Notes: generated from the letters alone by a model not told the origin. 64,000 nt of DNA from Sclerodactyla briareus (GCA_026419785.1 JAODTK010005762.1:223501-287500); one strand, 5' to 3'. Numbered from the stretch's first letter, positions 1-11,734 are shown. Numbers and translations: made by a program.

Positions 1-215
1 GATAATGGGATCAATCATTCGGGATCATATGGGTTCTGATTTCAATGAGCATAGTCTGATTAGATATTCTCAGCATGGATTTAGTCAAGAATCTTTTGTG
101 TTTGACTAATCTCTTGGATTTATGGAAGATGTTACAAGTTCTGTTGACAAGGGCAATGCTGTTGATATGATTTTCCCTGGACTTTCGAAAGCTTTTTGAC
201 AAAGTTCCTCATTGA
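1..215 (+). pseudogene. Non-LTR retrotransposon (CR1-like LINE) reverse-transcriptase fragment
   Basis: The plus strand encodes, across several frames, a piece of LINE reverse transcriptase: a stretch reading QHGFSQESFVFD, then FMEDVTSSVDKGNAVDMIF and KAFDKVPH. These correspond to the conserved QHGF and the LDFxKAFDxVPH block that holds the first catalytic region of CR1/Jockey-type enzymes. In-frame stops and frame changes mean it is not functional. It begins outside the window and stops abruptly near 215, just before the EGF-exon array. A related LINE fragment lies at the left edge of the second EGF block (9480-10715), so it may mark the edge of a duplicated unit. Confidence 0.75.
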
Positions 216-648
216 ACCAGTGGCCGTCCGGGTGAGTTTATGAGGATTATGTCCTTTCCTGACCCTTGATTCCCTAACTAAACTAATTAGCAGAACACTC
301 ATACACATACACATAAGATGAACTGCCACAAGTATTACTATTCACCAATTTCTTACTTCTCTAACATGGTCCATAGAAAGCTCGTTCCAAAGCTTAAACT
401 GATCGGACATAGGTGTTCTGCACGGAGTCCTCATGTTTACTAGCTAATTTTTTTAGACATCGATCGTCAATGCCTCAGAGGACACATGGTGTTTACAAGG
501 CAAAGGCCTCCACCTCACATATGCACTCACATACACTGACATGACTGCAATCTGGCATAAATTCTCACTTTGTCAAAGGAGGATAAAGGCTGTATTGATG
601 CTGCTAGATGAATCATGTACATGCAAATGAGTAATAATTTCCCCTTAC
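216..648. other. Non-coding stretch before the first EGF-like exon
   Basis: I see no gene here. The sequence follows the truncated LINE and leads into the first EGF-like exon on the minus strand; on that reading it would be intron. It contains a short run of CATACA repeats near 300-315 and no recognisable transposon ends. Confidence 0.4.
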
Positions 649-766
649 TTTGGGCATGCACCTGGGTCCCATTTTCCAGCAGGACTCACAGGAGAATGTA
701 CGGTGACTAGTCAGGGGAATAGCATTTGCCATCAATTGACACAGGATTGGAACTGCCTTCACCATC
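649..766 (-). pseudogene. EGF-like exon A, degenerate
   Basis: On the minus strand a run between ACAG (acceptor side, high coordinate) and GTAAG (donor side) matches the EGF exon seen again at 3837 and 11735. The remains include DGEGSSNP, DGKCY and the codons for TFSC. Several cysteine positions of the six-cysteine EGF pattern are lost and there is an in-frame stop after YSPD. It is the most decayed of the tandem EGF exons in this block. It could be a dead exon, or a real one damaged by sequence errors; the number of substitutions favours decay. Confidence 0.5.
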
Positions 767-1602
767 CTGTAGATATTTTGTAAGCGCGAGTAGGTTTAAG
801 GGAAACACGCGATATTTCTCCGCAATGCTGCCCATTCCCATTGGCAACCTCACGTGGTCTTCCGCAGGAGTGGAAACATCACAGCGTAGAACTAGACGAT
901 TGCTTGCTAATGAACCACAGCATGTATATCCCTTATTGGGGCCCTCAGTGGGCAATGGTGCCAATCTTGTTTTACCATTAGATGTTAGCTATGACCAAAG
1001 TATCTCATTCGTGTCGAACTCTGACATGGTTTGAAGCTTGAATCATACAATCTGACAGCTGATTACACCAAAATGACCCTGACTTTCCTCGTTGAACCAA
1101 ATGTAGGCATGCATTAGCAAGTTGCATTAAATATTGACAAAAGTTAAAAAACAACAACATCATGCAAGTAGGACCTCAAATTACTTCAAAATGACTTCTG
1201 AAGCCTGCCCACTCATGATATCAATTAGTCCAGTGGCAAAGACCAATAGGGACCTCTACTCACATATGGGGCATTGACAGCCCGAGTGTCTAAGGCCATA
1301 CCTCCTTCTATGTAGGCACTTGGCGTTTTTCAAGCCCGGGGGTTTACACATGGTGCACATCACACATGCACGTTGTGTGTAACCATTGGTATGTATATCC
1401 TCACATTGGGGCAATAAACAATCGGTGGGCAAAAAAGATGTGAAGGCAAATCAGATGGTTGACACATCTGATATCTGAACAGTAACAACCCCTGATGGGG
1501 AAATAGGTCAAGTCAATTAGTTGCGAGGCCCCCTTTTTTTTTCTTTTTTTTTATAACCATGTCAAATTGACTATTGTCAGTATTTGTAATGATTCTACTC
1601 AC

Positions 1603-1718
1603 TCTGTGTGCACCTGGTCCGGTTAAATCCAAACAGGACCATTGACGAAGAATGCACTGGTACAAGTTGGAATAGCATGTGCCATCATTATCACAGGACT
1701 GAACTCCACCGTCCAAGA
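1603..1718 (-). CDS. EGF-like exon B
   Basis: Minus-strand EGF-like exon with a good donor (GTGAGT, complement at 1597-1602). It reads QSCDNDGTCYSNLYQCIL in one frame and DLTGPGAHR in another, so one or more single-base gaps break the EGF pattern CxxxxCxNxGTC...GYxGPxC. The acceptor side has an A-rich, T-poor change (1718-1760) compared with its sister copies and the AG is not clear. The sister copy at 10722-10828 is the duplicated counterpart. Host transcript unknown. Confidence 0.55.
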
Positions 1719-2710
1719 CAGAAACTAAAAAAAAAAAAACAAAGAAAACAAAAAAAAAAACAAATCCCTGTAAAATATTTCCCGATGCAAGAAGGTTGAA
1801 GGGGATGAACGTGCATATCGCCTCCCAATGGCTGCCTCATTTCCCAATGTGCTCCACTGGTAGTTTCAAGGAGTGGAAACATCACAGCTTAGAACTAGAC
1901 AATTGCTTGTGTAAACGCATCAATGTATATCCCCCTTGGGGCCATCAGTGGACGATGGGTTAACCTGTTCAAGGTCAGAGATTCGCTAATGGTTAAAATG
2001 ACCGCACTTTCAGTTTTTGTTTGAACCTTTTCTACACAATTTGAAAAACTCGTGGCGATTATACACATTCAATCATCCAATAACATCGAATGACCTTCAC
2101 CTTCGTTGAGACTAATAGTAGCAGTCTCTAGCAAGTTTCATTGATACTGACAAAATTTTGTAAAAACAATTATGGCAGGCTTTACCTTCAATAACTTTCA
2201 CAATGACTGCGCTCCTCTATACGACGACTATAGTCTACATCTCAGGCTGATTTGGACCAAGTTTAACCAAAATTGACCTAAGGTCATTCCATGATTTGTT
2301 TTCAATGCCTGCCCACTCATGAAAAATAATTAACCACTGGTCCACAAACAGATAGAACCATCTACTCATCTATACTTGGGCATTCACTACCGGAGTTGTC
2401 TCATGCCCATCCTCGCTTCGCATTTAGCGCTTGGGCGTGTTTAACAAGGGCCAGGGGGTTATCACACGCAACACGTATTCGTGATACCCTTGGTATGTCT
2501 AAATCCCCACATTTGGGTTCAAGCAGTGGGCATAAACGGTGTGAAGGGATCAGGATGGTGAACACCAACTGAATATCTTAACAGAAACAACTCACGATTG
2601 GGAACTAGGTAGCACAATTGGTTTGGGCGAGCCCCCTGTTTTTTTTAACTGGCATTCCATTTTACTATGTAAAGTACTTCGATTGTCTGGACGGATAATA
2701 ATTTTACTCA

Positions 2711-2831
2711 GCTCTGCATGCAGCCTGGGTCGCAGTATTCCAGCAGGATCATTGAACAGAAAACGCACTGTAAAGTTGGAAAACATGTGCTCATCATTAT
2801 CACAGGGACTGGAACTGCGCAGCCATCCAAT
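2711..2831 (-). CDS. EGF-like exon C
   Basis: Third tandem EGF-like exon on the minus strand. Sequence for DGCxVPVPVIMM, CSMILLEY and DPGCMQS is spread over frames by small indels; aligned to the sister exons it supplies the CSSSPCDND...C..C.AGY.GP.C pattern. The donor position reads GCTGAGT instead of GTGAGT. It has no separate counterpart in the 10.7-17 kb copy, which has fewer units. Confidence 0.5.
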
Positions 2832-3836
2832 CGCCTGTAGAGGAAAATTTCAAGGACGGGTTTGAAGGGGACTGAACTCATATTCCTCCGGAAATGCTGC
2901 CCATTCCGCCAATGGTGTCCCACTATGGATTTTTCCAGAAGTGGAAACATATTAGCAGCGTAGAGGCTATACGATTGGCTCGTGATAAACCATCAGGCAT
3001 GTTATCCCCCCAAATTTGGGGCAAAAATCAGGGACGTTTGTTTCAATGTCCATCTTGTTCAGGATCAGAGGTTAGCTATGGTTTGAAGACCCTTCAACTT
3101 TTGTTTGACTCTGACAAGATTTGAAAATTGTGTGATTAAGCAAATTTGACCATCTCTGTATTATCAAACCAAACACAAAATGACCTTAACGCTTTGTTGA
3201 GACAAATGTAGCAATGCATCAACATACAAGCAAGTTTGCATTTAAATATTGACAAAATTTAAAAAACAGCAATTGTGGGGCAAGTTTGATCTCCAAAACT
3301 TCAGCAATGCTTCCTACTCTTACAGACCAAAGGTAGTCTATATCACAGTTCTACTGATGTCACCCAAACAAGTTTAACCAAAATTGACCTAAGGTCGTTG
3401 AGAGATATTGACATTTTAAATGATTTTGTCTTTCAATGCCGGCCCACTCATGAAAATCAGTAGAACTGCTGCTAAAACATAGGGACCATCTACTCATATA
3501 TGTGGCATTTACGACCCGATGATCTAGGCCATACTCCTCCATCTAGTCACGTGGGTGTTTACAAAGGCCAGGGGGGTCACACACCCACACGTCATCGTGA
3601 TAAAACCATTGGTATGGTATATCCCCACATTTGGGCTAATCAGTGGGCAAAAGGTGTGACGTGAAGGCAAATCAGGATGGTTGACACCAACTGAATATCG
3701 TTGACAGAAAACAACTCACAATTGGGAAATAGAGGCAAACAATTGTTTTGCGATCCACGCTTTTTTTTCGCTATAAATATTCATTGTGAACTACTTACTA
3801 AAGTACTTTTTCTGGAGGAGTAAATTATTCACTCAC

Positions 3837-3954
3837 CTGTGTGCCCTGGGTCCAGTGTATCCATCAGGACACATCTCGACAGAAGATGTACTGGTACCGT
3901 TTGGAATACATGTGCCATCATTATCAAGGGACTGGAACCTGCAGCCATCCAATC
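3837..3954 (-). CDS. EGF-like exon D
   Basis: Minus-strand EGF-like exon with acceptor TTGCAG on the high side and donor GTGAGT (complement at 3831-3836). Correcting one extra base gives the family consensus [12 protein letters not shown]...CRCPAGYTGPRC with six cysteines. The expected exon length is 117 nt, starting with two bases that finish a codon and ending with one base, which is phase 1-1. The observed length is 118. Counterpart: 11735-11852. Confidence 0.65.
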
Positions 3955-4931
3955 CTGCAAGAATATTTCAGGACGAGTTTGAGGGATTGACCCTATTCCT
4001 CCAACATGCTGTCCCATTTCCGCATAGTGGCCGCAACATGGTATTTCGCAGAATTGGAAACATTACAGCGTGACTAGGACATTGCTGTGATAAACCATCA
4101 GTCATTTATGACCCCCCCCATTGGGCAATCAGTGGCATGGTGTCAATCTGTTCAAGATTCCAGAGGTTAGCTATGGTTTGGTAAGCCACTTAAGTTTTGT
4201 TTTACTCTGCCAAGATTTGAAACATGTGTGAATTATACAACTGTGACCATCTGATTAGCACTAAAAATGACCTTACCCTTTGTTGAGACCAATGTTAGCA
4301 TCCATCAAGGCGAAGTTGCATTTAATATTGACAAATGTGAAAACAGGCAATCATAGCAAGTTTATCTCGCATAACTTCACATATGACTTCGTCGCTCTAT
4401 ATCAGACGGCAAATGTAGTCCACGTTCTTACTGATGTCACCAAAACAATTTTAACCAAATTGGACCTAAGTCGTTGAGAGATATTGAACCATATTTATTA
4501 TTTTGGCTTTCATGGCTCTGCCCACCCATGACAAATATTATGAAGAGGCTGGCTAAAAACAATAGGGAACCATCTACCCTTCCCAAATTTTTTTTTTATA
4601 TGTGGGCATTTCGACAGCCGAGGATCAAAGCCATCCTCCTTCCATGTATCCCTTGGCGTGTTACAAGCATGGGGTTACACATCTCACGCACACGTATTCG
4701 TCTAAAGCATTGGTATGTATATTCCTCACATTTGGGCAATAGTGGCAAAAGGTTTTGTGAAGGGCAATCAGGTATGGTTGAACCAACTGAATATCTTAAC
4801 AGAAACAACTCACGTACTTGGGGGAATAGGCAAGACAAATGGTTTTTGAGCCACCATGTTTTCAAACGCATTCAATTTGACTGATTGAAGTACGGCGTTG
4901 ATTGTCTGGGAGGAGTAATTATCTTACTTAC

Positions 4932-5059
4932 TCTGCATGCACCTGGGTCCAGTGTATCCAGCAGACAATCGACAAAGAATGTACTGTAGCGCAGTTGGAA
5001 TACATGTGCCATCATCCATCACAGTTGGGTGCTGGGCTGGAACTGCAGCCATCGCAATC
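4932..5059 (-). CDS. EGF-like exon E
   Basis: Last of the five tandem EGF exons in this block. It has the acceptor TTACAG and donor GTAAGT (complement at 4926-4931). Several inserted bases relative to the counterpart at 12789-12907 (for example around GTTGGGTGCTGGGCTGG) break the frame. Flanking intron sequence is shared with 12910-13200, which fixes the pairing of these two exons as duplicates of one another. Confidence 0.55.
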
Positions 5060-5399
5060 CTGTAAGAATTTTCAGGATGTCAAGAAGGTTTTGAGAGTAA
5101 ACTAACCATATGCCTTTTTAAAAAATGGCGCGCCCATTTCCCATTAGCAAGCCACCGCAACATGCTATTTTCTATGAGTGGAACATTACGGTGGTGTGGG
5201 GTCGTGCACTAGACAATAATTGCTAATGATGAACCATTGGCGTCAATAAATCCTCGAATTTGGTCATCGACGGGCAACGGTGTCGATCAAAGTGTTTAAG
5301 ATCAAGAGATTAGGAGCAATGATCCAAAGACCGTCGCATCAAGTTTCAATTGGACTCTAACTAGGTTTGAAAATTGTATGAGTTGGGTTGGATCGTGGG

Positions 5400-6010
5400 A
5401 GTTGTACTGTGAGGATTCTTCTGATGTTCTCTTTTAATCTTTGTTTGACGAAGGGCATTTTCTGAACTCAACCCCCCTTCGTCGTGTCAAGCTCATCTTG
5501 TTGAAGGGGGAATGTCATGAGGGGGGTCTGCTGGGTCTGGTGTCTGGAGGGTCCATTAGTTTTTCTCGGGCTCTGCTGTGTCGGCCTATCGTCTGTCACA
5601 TCCATTGTCGTTATTGACTTGTGAGTTTTGGGTCATTGTCCTGTTTTGTCCATTTTATTCCATACTGATTGTACTGATATTGTAGCCAGCCTTGTAGCCC
5701 ACGATAGTAATTTCCATGTTCTATCAAATCAGCGCGAATGAGGCGGCAAATGACAGGGAAGGCCAGTAACGACAGCTCCTATGAGGCAGCGGCGAGGCCT
5801 GAAAATACATGCAGGCCTCACGGATGCTAGTACAATATTTTTTAAAACATTCCAAAACAGTTTGGCAGCTTGTCGCGAATCCACCATGAATTGCGGATAA
5901 AAGAGGCAACATTAATTCACGAATATGAGTGTGATGGGCATCCGCAAACTGGGGCGCACTTGTTGGCGCTGAATTGCCATCAAATTTGCCAATGTGGAAG
6001 GGCAGATAGC
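5400..6010. other. Unique intron-like stretch shared with 13195-13815
   Basis: No gene seen. This segment separates the 1.1-kb units from the second set of EGF types and is closely matched by 13195-13815, including the phrase GTCATGAGGGGGGT and the GTTGGGTTG leader. It is part of the segmental duplication. Confidence 0.6.
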
Positions 6011-6012
6011 TC

Positions 6013-6125
6013 GCTCTGTTAGCAAGTGGTCCTGTGAAATCCAGTCGGACTTGACAAAAGTCGCACTGAGACGCTCCTTGGAACACAGGTAGCTCCGTTA
6101 TCACAAGGGGCTGGAACTGCAAATT
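6013..6125 (-). CDS. EGF-like exon F (second type)
   Basis: Minus-strand EGF-like exon of a different subtype from A-E. It contains FQPLVITELPVFQGASQCDFCQVRLDFTGPLANR across frames, which corresponds to CDNGAxC....C.xGFTGPxC. The duplicate at 13819-13945 reads CDNGAYLCSKLE then GFTGTTA. Boundaries here are approximate because the donor differs (GCGAGC against GTGAGT in the sister). Confidence 0.5.
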
Positions 6126-6488
6126 CAGCCTAAAATATGTGAACAAAGATGAAAACAGGTGAAGCTCCATATAAGCTATGGCATCGACATATCGAGTGCT
6201 GTTTAATTATTATAACTTTGGCAGGCATGACGTAGTCCGCGTAATCTTTAGAAATCTCCACATTAAAAGGTGAACACATTTAACTTTGTTGGTTTTTCTC
6301 ATTACGGGTTTTAATAAACATGAATCTTAGTTTGGGGGCAAAGTAATGTACCATTCAGAATCAGTATGACATTCTTTCTGCCCTTTTTTAATTTTTGGAA
6401 GTTTTTTCCTTTTTTTGGCCCAATGGTCGTGTAACGATATTTCCTTCCTGAATTGCCTGGAAGAAAGAGGAATACGATTGATGCTTAC

Positions 6489-6609
6489 CCTGTTACATGT
6501 GGGTCCGAGAATCTCAGTCATACCTTGACAGAAAAAACCCACTGGACCATTAGTTGGTAAACAGGTACCTCCATTATCACAAGGACTGGAACTGCAACCA
6601 GCTGGCGCG
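6489..6609 (-). CDS. EGF-like exon G (third type)
   Basis: Clear EGF-like exon on the minus strand with an AAAG acceptor and GTAAGC donor. It encodes [19 protein letters not shown] followed by VGFFCQ and then, after a small indel, the C-terminal GPTC. The pattern is typical of extracellular EGF modules with three disulphides (C1-C3, C2-C4, C5-C6). The 14288-14407 duplicate is intact and shows the expected phase 1-1 exon of 120 nt; this copy is one base longer. Confidence 0.75.
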
Positions 6610-6914
6610 CTTTGGGAATTAATGTGAAAGATTCTAAGATGTAGCAATTATGTGTGGCTTTTCCCACTAGGTTTAATAGTATTCAGGGCAAAACAGCAAC
6701 ATTGCTGACATGAAATCAATGAAATGACAACGATTGCATAGCAGGTCTCACCAGACTCTCCTGAATTGAAGCATCATCTGAATTCTGTCAGTATTTTGTC
6801 CTTTATCAGTGGTAAATTTTTCCTCAATTATAATTTCTCTATAATATCAAGAAGTCCCACTGTGAACTTAGCTGATTCGCATATGGACTATGTACATTCG
6901 CATCTCACCCTGTA

Positions 6915-7085
6915 ACGTTATCTGTTTTAAGTACTGTGTCTGAAACTCAGCGAGTGGTTCCTGGAAATCTAGTCTAATATTGACAGAAGTATCTACTGAG
7001 ATCTATCAGAAAACAGGTACCTCCAAAGGCTAAGCGCATGTCGCGATATAAAAGGGCTGGAACTAGCAGTCACTCCAGTCATTTG
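6915..7085 (-). pseudogene. EGF-like exon H (fourth type), degenerate
   Basis: Minus-strand remnant that aligns with 14745-14850. It retains the GTACCTGTTTTCTGAT segment (GTCFLI in the sister) and the LDFQEPLAE segment near the C-terminus of the EGF module. Several cysteines are absent in both copies, so this module was probably degenerate before the duplication. Confidence 0.4.
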
Positions 7086-7402
7086 AAGAGTCTTGAGAAA
7101 GTAGCAATTTGCAATTTTTTTGCATTAGGTTAGAGATGAGTGGGGGGAGAAATTGACTGGAAGGATTCTGTGTGACATTCATCGCTCAATTGAACTCTTA
7201 ACTCTCTCCAAATTTAAGCACTCATTTGAATTCTCATTACTTTGTACCTTGTGTTGCTGATTGTTTGAAAATTTGTCCTAATGGTCTAATTTGGATTTTT
7301 TCAACTATGTGTAAAATGTTTTCACACCCTGTTAACCTCTGAATTTTCACAGAGTTTATGCCAGATAGGTAGCATACCACATTACTCTACCCTAGTCCCT
7401 GA

Positions 7403-7753
7403 CTAATGTGGCATTCCACATTAATCTACACTGGTCCCTGTCTAATGTGGCATTCCACATTAATCTACACTGGTCCCTGTCTAATGTGGCATTCCACATT
7501 AATCTACACTGGTCCCTGTCTAATGTGGCATTCCACATTAATCTACACTGGTCCCTGTCTAATGTGGCATTCCACATTAATCTACACTGGTCCCTGTCTA
7601 ATGTGGCATTCCACATTAATCTACACTGGTCCCTGTCTAATGTGGCATTCCACATTAATCTACACTGGTCCCTGTCTAATGTGGCATTCCACATTAATCT
7701 ACACTGGTCCCTGTCTAATGTGGCATTCCACATTAATCTACACTGGTCCCTGT
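7403..7753. repeat. 39-bp minisatellite, nine near-identical units
   Basis: A 39-bp unit is repeated nine times without visible difference. Each unit contains the inverted repeat AATGTGG-CATT-CCACATT (7-bp stem, 4-base loop) and the spacer TAATCTACACTGGTCCCTGT. Because 39 is divisible by three and the unit has no stop in several frames, long open frames exist on both strands here; I do not treat these as genes. It lies downstream of the EGF exons of the neighbouring block, so it would be intronic if the blocks form one gene. Confidence 0.95.
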
Positions 7754-8000
7754 CTCAATAGTCGCATTCAACCGAAATCGACATGGGTCCCTGTCCGATA
7801 TGTAGTCATTCCACAATATTCGCACACTGTTCCGCAGTCCATATGTACGCATTCACATATTTCCACACTTGGCCGTCCTGATATCCGCACAATAAGTCAA
7901 CTGGGTTCTCGTCATATGTGCATTCACACTGATCTACATTCCACAGCTGGTCGCGCTTTCGCGATATGTGGCATTCACATATTTTCCCCTGGGGCCCCTG
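7754..8000. repeat. Diverged units of the 39-bp minisatellite
   Basis: Degenerate continuation of the minisatellite: variants with GATATGTAGCATTCCACAAT and CACACTGGTCCC recur at about 38-40 bp. The same variants follow the second array at 15505-15765, so they predate the segmental duplication. Confidence 0.8.
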
Positions 8001-9340
8001 TGCCATATTAGGCATCCAGTACCCAATTAGGCTCTCAACATTGTCTTTTTGGGGGTGTTTGTAAGCATTCACTCTGCACTTTCACATACCAACACTGTCC
8101 TCTTTCCTGGGTGGGCAGGAATCCCCGTTATTAGCTTCTAACAAGATTCACAGGTAACCGTTAGCCTCCACTCCCTCCCCTAGTGATATTATTCAATTCG
8201 CTTCCAGGCACTGTGCTCACCCCCCACCCCCTACTGCAAAGCAGACACCATGAGCAAAGTCAGAGGTCTGTATTGAGAACGCAAGACTCAGAACTGTGCC
8301 CTCTGGTCGCTAGTTTCGCTACAGCTCTTGACGTGCCCTATAGCATTTATTGTGCAGCCCTTTTGGCAGTCCAAGGGTCGTATGTGCAAATGCACTACCT
8401 TATTAGCCCAAGATGAAGTATATTTAATTAGAGTGGGCCACGGCTCATCAGACCCAGCCCCCCCCCCCCCCCAGGGCTGCTAGTCTACCCTGAACCCACA
8501 ATAGGGACTATTTTTAAAGAGCTGGTCACACGTAAACAAGTTTTTATCATCATCTGGCAGCATAAAACTTTTCCAATTTTAGGCTGAACGAAGGAAGTAG
8601 AGGGCCTGTGTGATCAGATTTCATGAAATACTAGATACCTTAGCAAATACTTTCTCAAAATCAAAAGTGATTTCATAACAAACTACATTTCAAGTGATTC
8701 ATAATGATAGATATAGAAATTTGTAGCCAATTTTTTTTTAGCTCAAGGATAATAGAAATTGTGAATAACAAGTTTAGGGATGGCTTTTTTCCGCCATCGT
8801 GATGGTTTTAGACTAGGGATTGAGTCATGTGGGCTAAGGTTCAGGACATTAATATTAAACGGTCTGGTAATTATTGTGCCTTAAACCAAAAAGATGGATC
8901 ATTGCATGATACGATATCGTTTGTAGTGAGGCTGGCTCTAAGTATCAATCATCGCAGTTATAATGGCTTCATGAAACTCTAACCAACTGCCTTATTATAA
9001 ACAGAAGCGCAAAATGACAAAGCCAGCCTTGCTACTCTCTCACAACCACTATATTTACTGGTATACAGAACCAGAATATACTATACACGTTTGAACCTCA
9101 GGCATTTTGTTGGAGAGTCTTAAAGGTCTCACAACATCACTGATAATAGCATTACTGATCACCTCTCAACAAAGCGTCTCCACATTATATCACAAGGCTA
9201 ATTCATACTCACCTATTCTATCATGGAATTGTTCACTATGATGACTTCATCGGGCAATGTCGTGCAAACAACATTGCCTCTTTTCGGTTAGTTATTTGCT
9301 GGGCAGCCTTTAACATTGCATACACCAAATTGCGTGACTG
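8001..9340. other. Non-coding tail of segmental duplication copy 1
   Basis: No gene seen. The stretch matches 15770-17045 along its length, for example GTTAGCCTCCAC, the poly-C run at 8459-8472, GATACGATATCGTT and CACCTCTCAACAAA. Similarity ends near 9340, just before LINE sequence starts. The matching copy shows frequent one-base gaps. Confidence 0.75.
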
Positions 9341-9479
9341 CTGTGATCTGAAGTCCACTAGGGTTGAAAGTCGCGATTTGTGGTCATCTCCCTAAGTTTG
9401 ACGGTCGTGTTGCAGGGAGGACGTAGCGAGTCTCACCATGTGGTTAGATTTAGAGTCGCTGGGGAGGGCGTTTCAGTTT

Positions 9480-10715
9480 GTGGACTGTTCGTGTTTCTGG
9501 GAAAGAGGACTTTCGCTAAGGATGGTCTTACCTTATGGTGCGGGGGTTCATTGTTAGCAAGTTGGGTTCATTTCTGCTTGGAAGGGTTGTTAAACTAATT
9601 TGGGGGCGAGGTGTTGTCCTGGTGTCCGAGGCTTACTTGCAGGTTGTTAATAGTAAGCATCCGCAGTGGGAGTCTGGCGAGGTCAACAGTAGCGATAGAA
9701 AATATGTTAGCCAGCTGTTTTTTCCTGTGCTAATGTTTAAAGAATCAGGAACCAGTTTGAATGATTTGCAGTTTTTAAGTCAGAACGCAAGCCTGACTTC
9801 CATTGGTATTACGAGTCGTGGTTGAACAGTGATATTTCCACGCCCCGATTCACCTTCCTGTTTCTGTTGTTTATAGGCAGATAGAACCGATACTCTCTCC
9901 GGGCTTGTTGGTGAGTTTTGTTTATGTGTAGGTCTGACTTGAATAGTTTGAGAAGCCGTCTTGGTGTGGTTTTGTCCACTCTGTTTGGTGTAAATTCCGT
10001 TAACTCATCTGGTATTCCAGTTCTTTATTTTTGGCGTTGTGTACCGTTCTCCAAATAGCTCTGAAGACAACAACTCTCATCTTTCCGACATGCTTTTTCG
10101 AATTTTCGGGGAAGAGTCAATATTATGGTGCTTTCATTATCCAGATATTTCTTGGTCTATGGTAGTAGTTGGCAGTTGTGGAATCGGCTTTTTTCAATGT
10201 CACGCAGGATTGTTTTCCTTTTCTCAGCATGTACATTTCCCTACAGAAAGCATAATATTTTTGGATTTAGTTTTGAGCCGTGTCCAGATTCTGTAGATAA
10301 TGTAAGAGAGCTTGGGTAAGCTTGCGTGCAGTGATCACAATGTTTAGCTTTTCAATGTGTCTTGTTCTGTACAATATCCACAGAGTGTAAAGCTTGTTCC
10401 TTGTTGTTTCGCGAAGGCCAATGTCGATGCATTTCTCGGTTTTTTACGAAGTAGCATTGGCATACATTGTTGAAAGTCCGAATGCTGCTGTTGACCTGAA
10501 GTGTTTCATTGATAAGGTTAACAAAGGTTATGAAGTCTTACGGTCCTTTGTGGAGGAACCCGCAGTAAGAACAAGAGGCCTTCTTGGATGAGAAGGGAAG
10601 TTTTCTGGCCACAAATAAGCGACTTTTTGATGGCGACTTTATCGTTCTTTTGGGGGTCGTGCTATCTTGAGCAGTCAAAGTTCAGCAAAAGCTTGTCAGC
10701 GTTTAGTTTCTGGTG
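9480..10715 (+). pseudogene. CR1-like LINE fragment, endonuclease to start of RT region
   Basis: Plus-strand remains of a non-LTR retrotransposon endonuclease. Around 10033-10110 it reads GVVYRSPNSSEDNNSHLSDM, then YPDISW, QHVHFPT and LDLVLS, which match the conserved order in CR1-type apurinic endonuclease domains (VYRSPNSS, GDFNYPDIxW, QHVxxPTR, LDLVLS). An upstream segment (9600-9800) reads GRGVVLVSEAYLQVV, equivalent to the GGGVxLYV region. Frame changes throughout make it inactive. It fills exactly the gap between the two duplication copies and its right end cuts into an EGF exon at about 10720. Confidence 0.8.
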
Positions 10716-10721
10716 GCAGCT

Positions 10722-10828
10722 TGGTCCGTGTATCCACAGGACATTGACAGAAGAACGCACGGGTAAAAGTTGAATACATGTGCCACTCATTATCCAGGGA
10801 CTGAAGGTCGTGCTGCAGCCGTCCAATC
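10722..10828 (-). pseudogene. EGF-like exon B', truncated at LINE junction
   Basis: Minus-strand EGF exon with a good acceptor (TTTACAG) but no donor: the 3' part of the exon ends at about 10722, where LINE sequence begins. It retains GCS, an indel-broken DNEWHMYSTFTRAFFCQCPVDT segment and the TGGATACAC that should lead to GPxC. Lacking the last cysteine segment and a donor, it cannot be spliced normally into a following exon. Confidence 0.6.
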
Positions 10829-11734
10829 CTGTAAAAATATTGTGCTCCGCTGGCAAGGATGTGGTTTGAAGGGGAATGAACCATATTCCTCCCAAATGCT
10901 GCCCTTTCCCAATAGGCCCAACATGGTAACTTTTCAAGGATGGAAATCACAGCTGTAGAACTAGACGATTGCTTGGGTTAAACCATCAGATGTATAGCCC
11001 CCATTGGGGCATCAGTGGACGCATGTGGTAACATTTCAAGGTCGAGAGATTAAGCTATGTTAAAGACCACTTTCAAGTTTTGTTTGACTAAGTACAAATT
11101 TGAAAATCGTGGATTTATACAAATTCAATCATCAATAACATCGATGGACCTTCACCTTCGTTGAGACTGAATGTACAAGCATTCTACAAGTTTCATTTGA
11201 ATACTGACAAAATTTGGAAAAAAATAATGCGGCTTGCCCTCAAATAACTTCACAATGACTTCCTCCTCTATACAGACCAAATATAGTCACATTCTCACTG
11301 ATTTTGACCAGTTGACCAAAATTGACCTAAGGTCATTCCATGATGTTGTTTGTCAATCCTGCCCCTCTGAAAATAATTAGACTCTGCGAAAAACAATAGG
11401 GACCATCTACTCAATTAATTGGGGCATTTCGACCCGAGGATCTAAGCCATACCTCCTTCGGGCCATCTAGCCGTGGCTGTTTACAAGCCAGGGGGTCACA
11501 CACCCACACTTCATCGTGATAAACCATGGTATGTATATCCCCACATTTGGGCAATCAGTGGCAAAAGGTGTGAAGGCAAATCAGGTATGTGACACCATAC
11601 TGAATATCTTTGACGAAACAACCACTATTGGGGAGAATAGGCAGACAATTTTTTGCGAGCCCACCTTTTTTTTTCCTTAACCATTCAATTTGACTACTAT
11701 AAGTATCTTTCTGGAGAGTCATTATTCTACTCAC

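Larger units (their letters stand above)
649..5750 (-). repeat. Tandem array of ~1.1-kb units, each with one EGF-like exon (five units)
   Basis: EGF exons at about 649, 1603, 2711, 3837 and 4932 recur roughly every 1.0-1.1 kb. The intron sequence between them is also repeated: phrases such as TTCAAGTTTTGTTTGACTC, GACCTTCACCTTCGTTGAGA and GACCATCTACTCA recur in the same order after each exon. The exon therefore grew by tandem duplication of exon plus intron rather than by retroposition. Units differ by many single-base gaps. The intervals between these exons hold nothing else that I recognise. The last unit runs into a distinct sequence (5400-5720) that is shared with 13195-13545. Confidence 0.8.
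1603..9340. repeat. Segmental duplication, copy 1
   Basis: This interval is collinear with 10722-17045: EGF units, EGF types F, G and H, the 39-bp minisatellite and the tail occur in the same order. Copy 1 has one more internal 1.1-kb EGF unit within the collinear part (B, C, D, E against B', D', E') and a further degenerate unit (A) to its left. LINE sequence lies on both sides. Confidence 0.85.

Noticed and set aside
7403-7753. CRISPR-like appearance of regular repeats with a small hairpin
   Set aside because: Repeats are directly adjacent with no variable spacers, and the surroundings are eukaryotic.
7392-8011. Long open frames on both strands in the 39-bp repeats (up to 201 codons)
   Set aside because: The unit is a multiple of three without stops in some frames, so open frames arise automatically; the diverged units break them.
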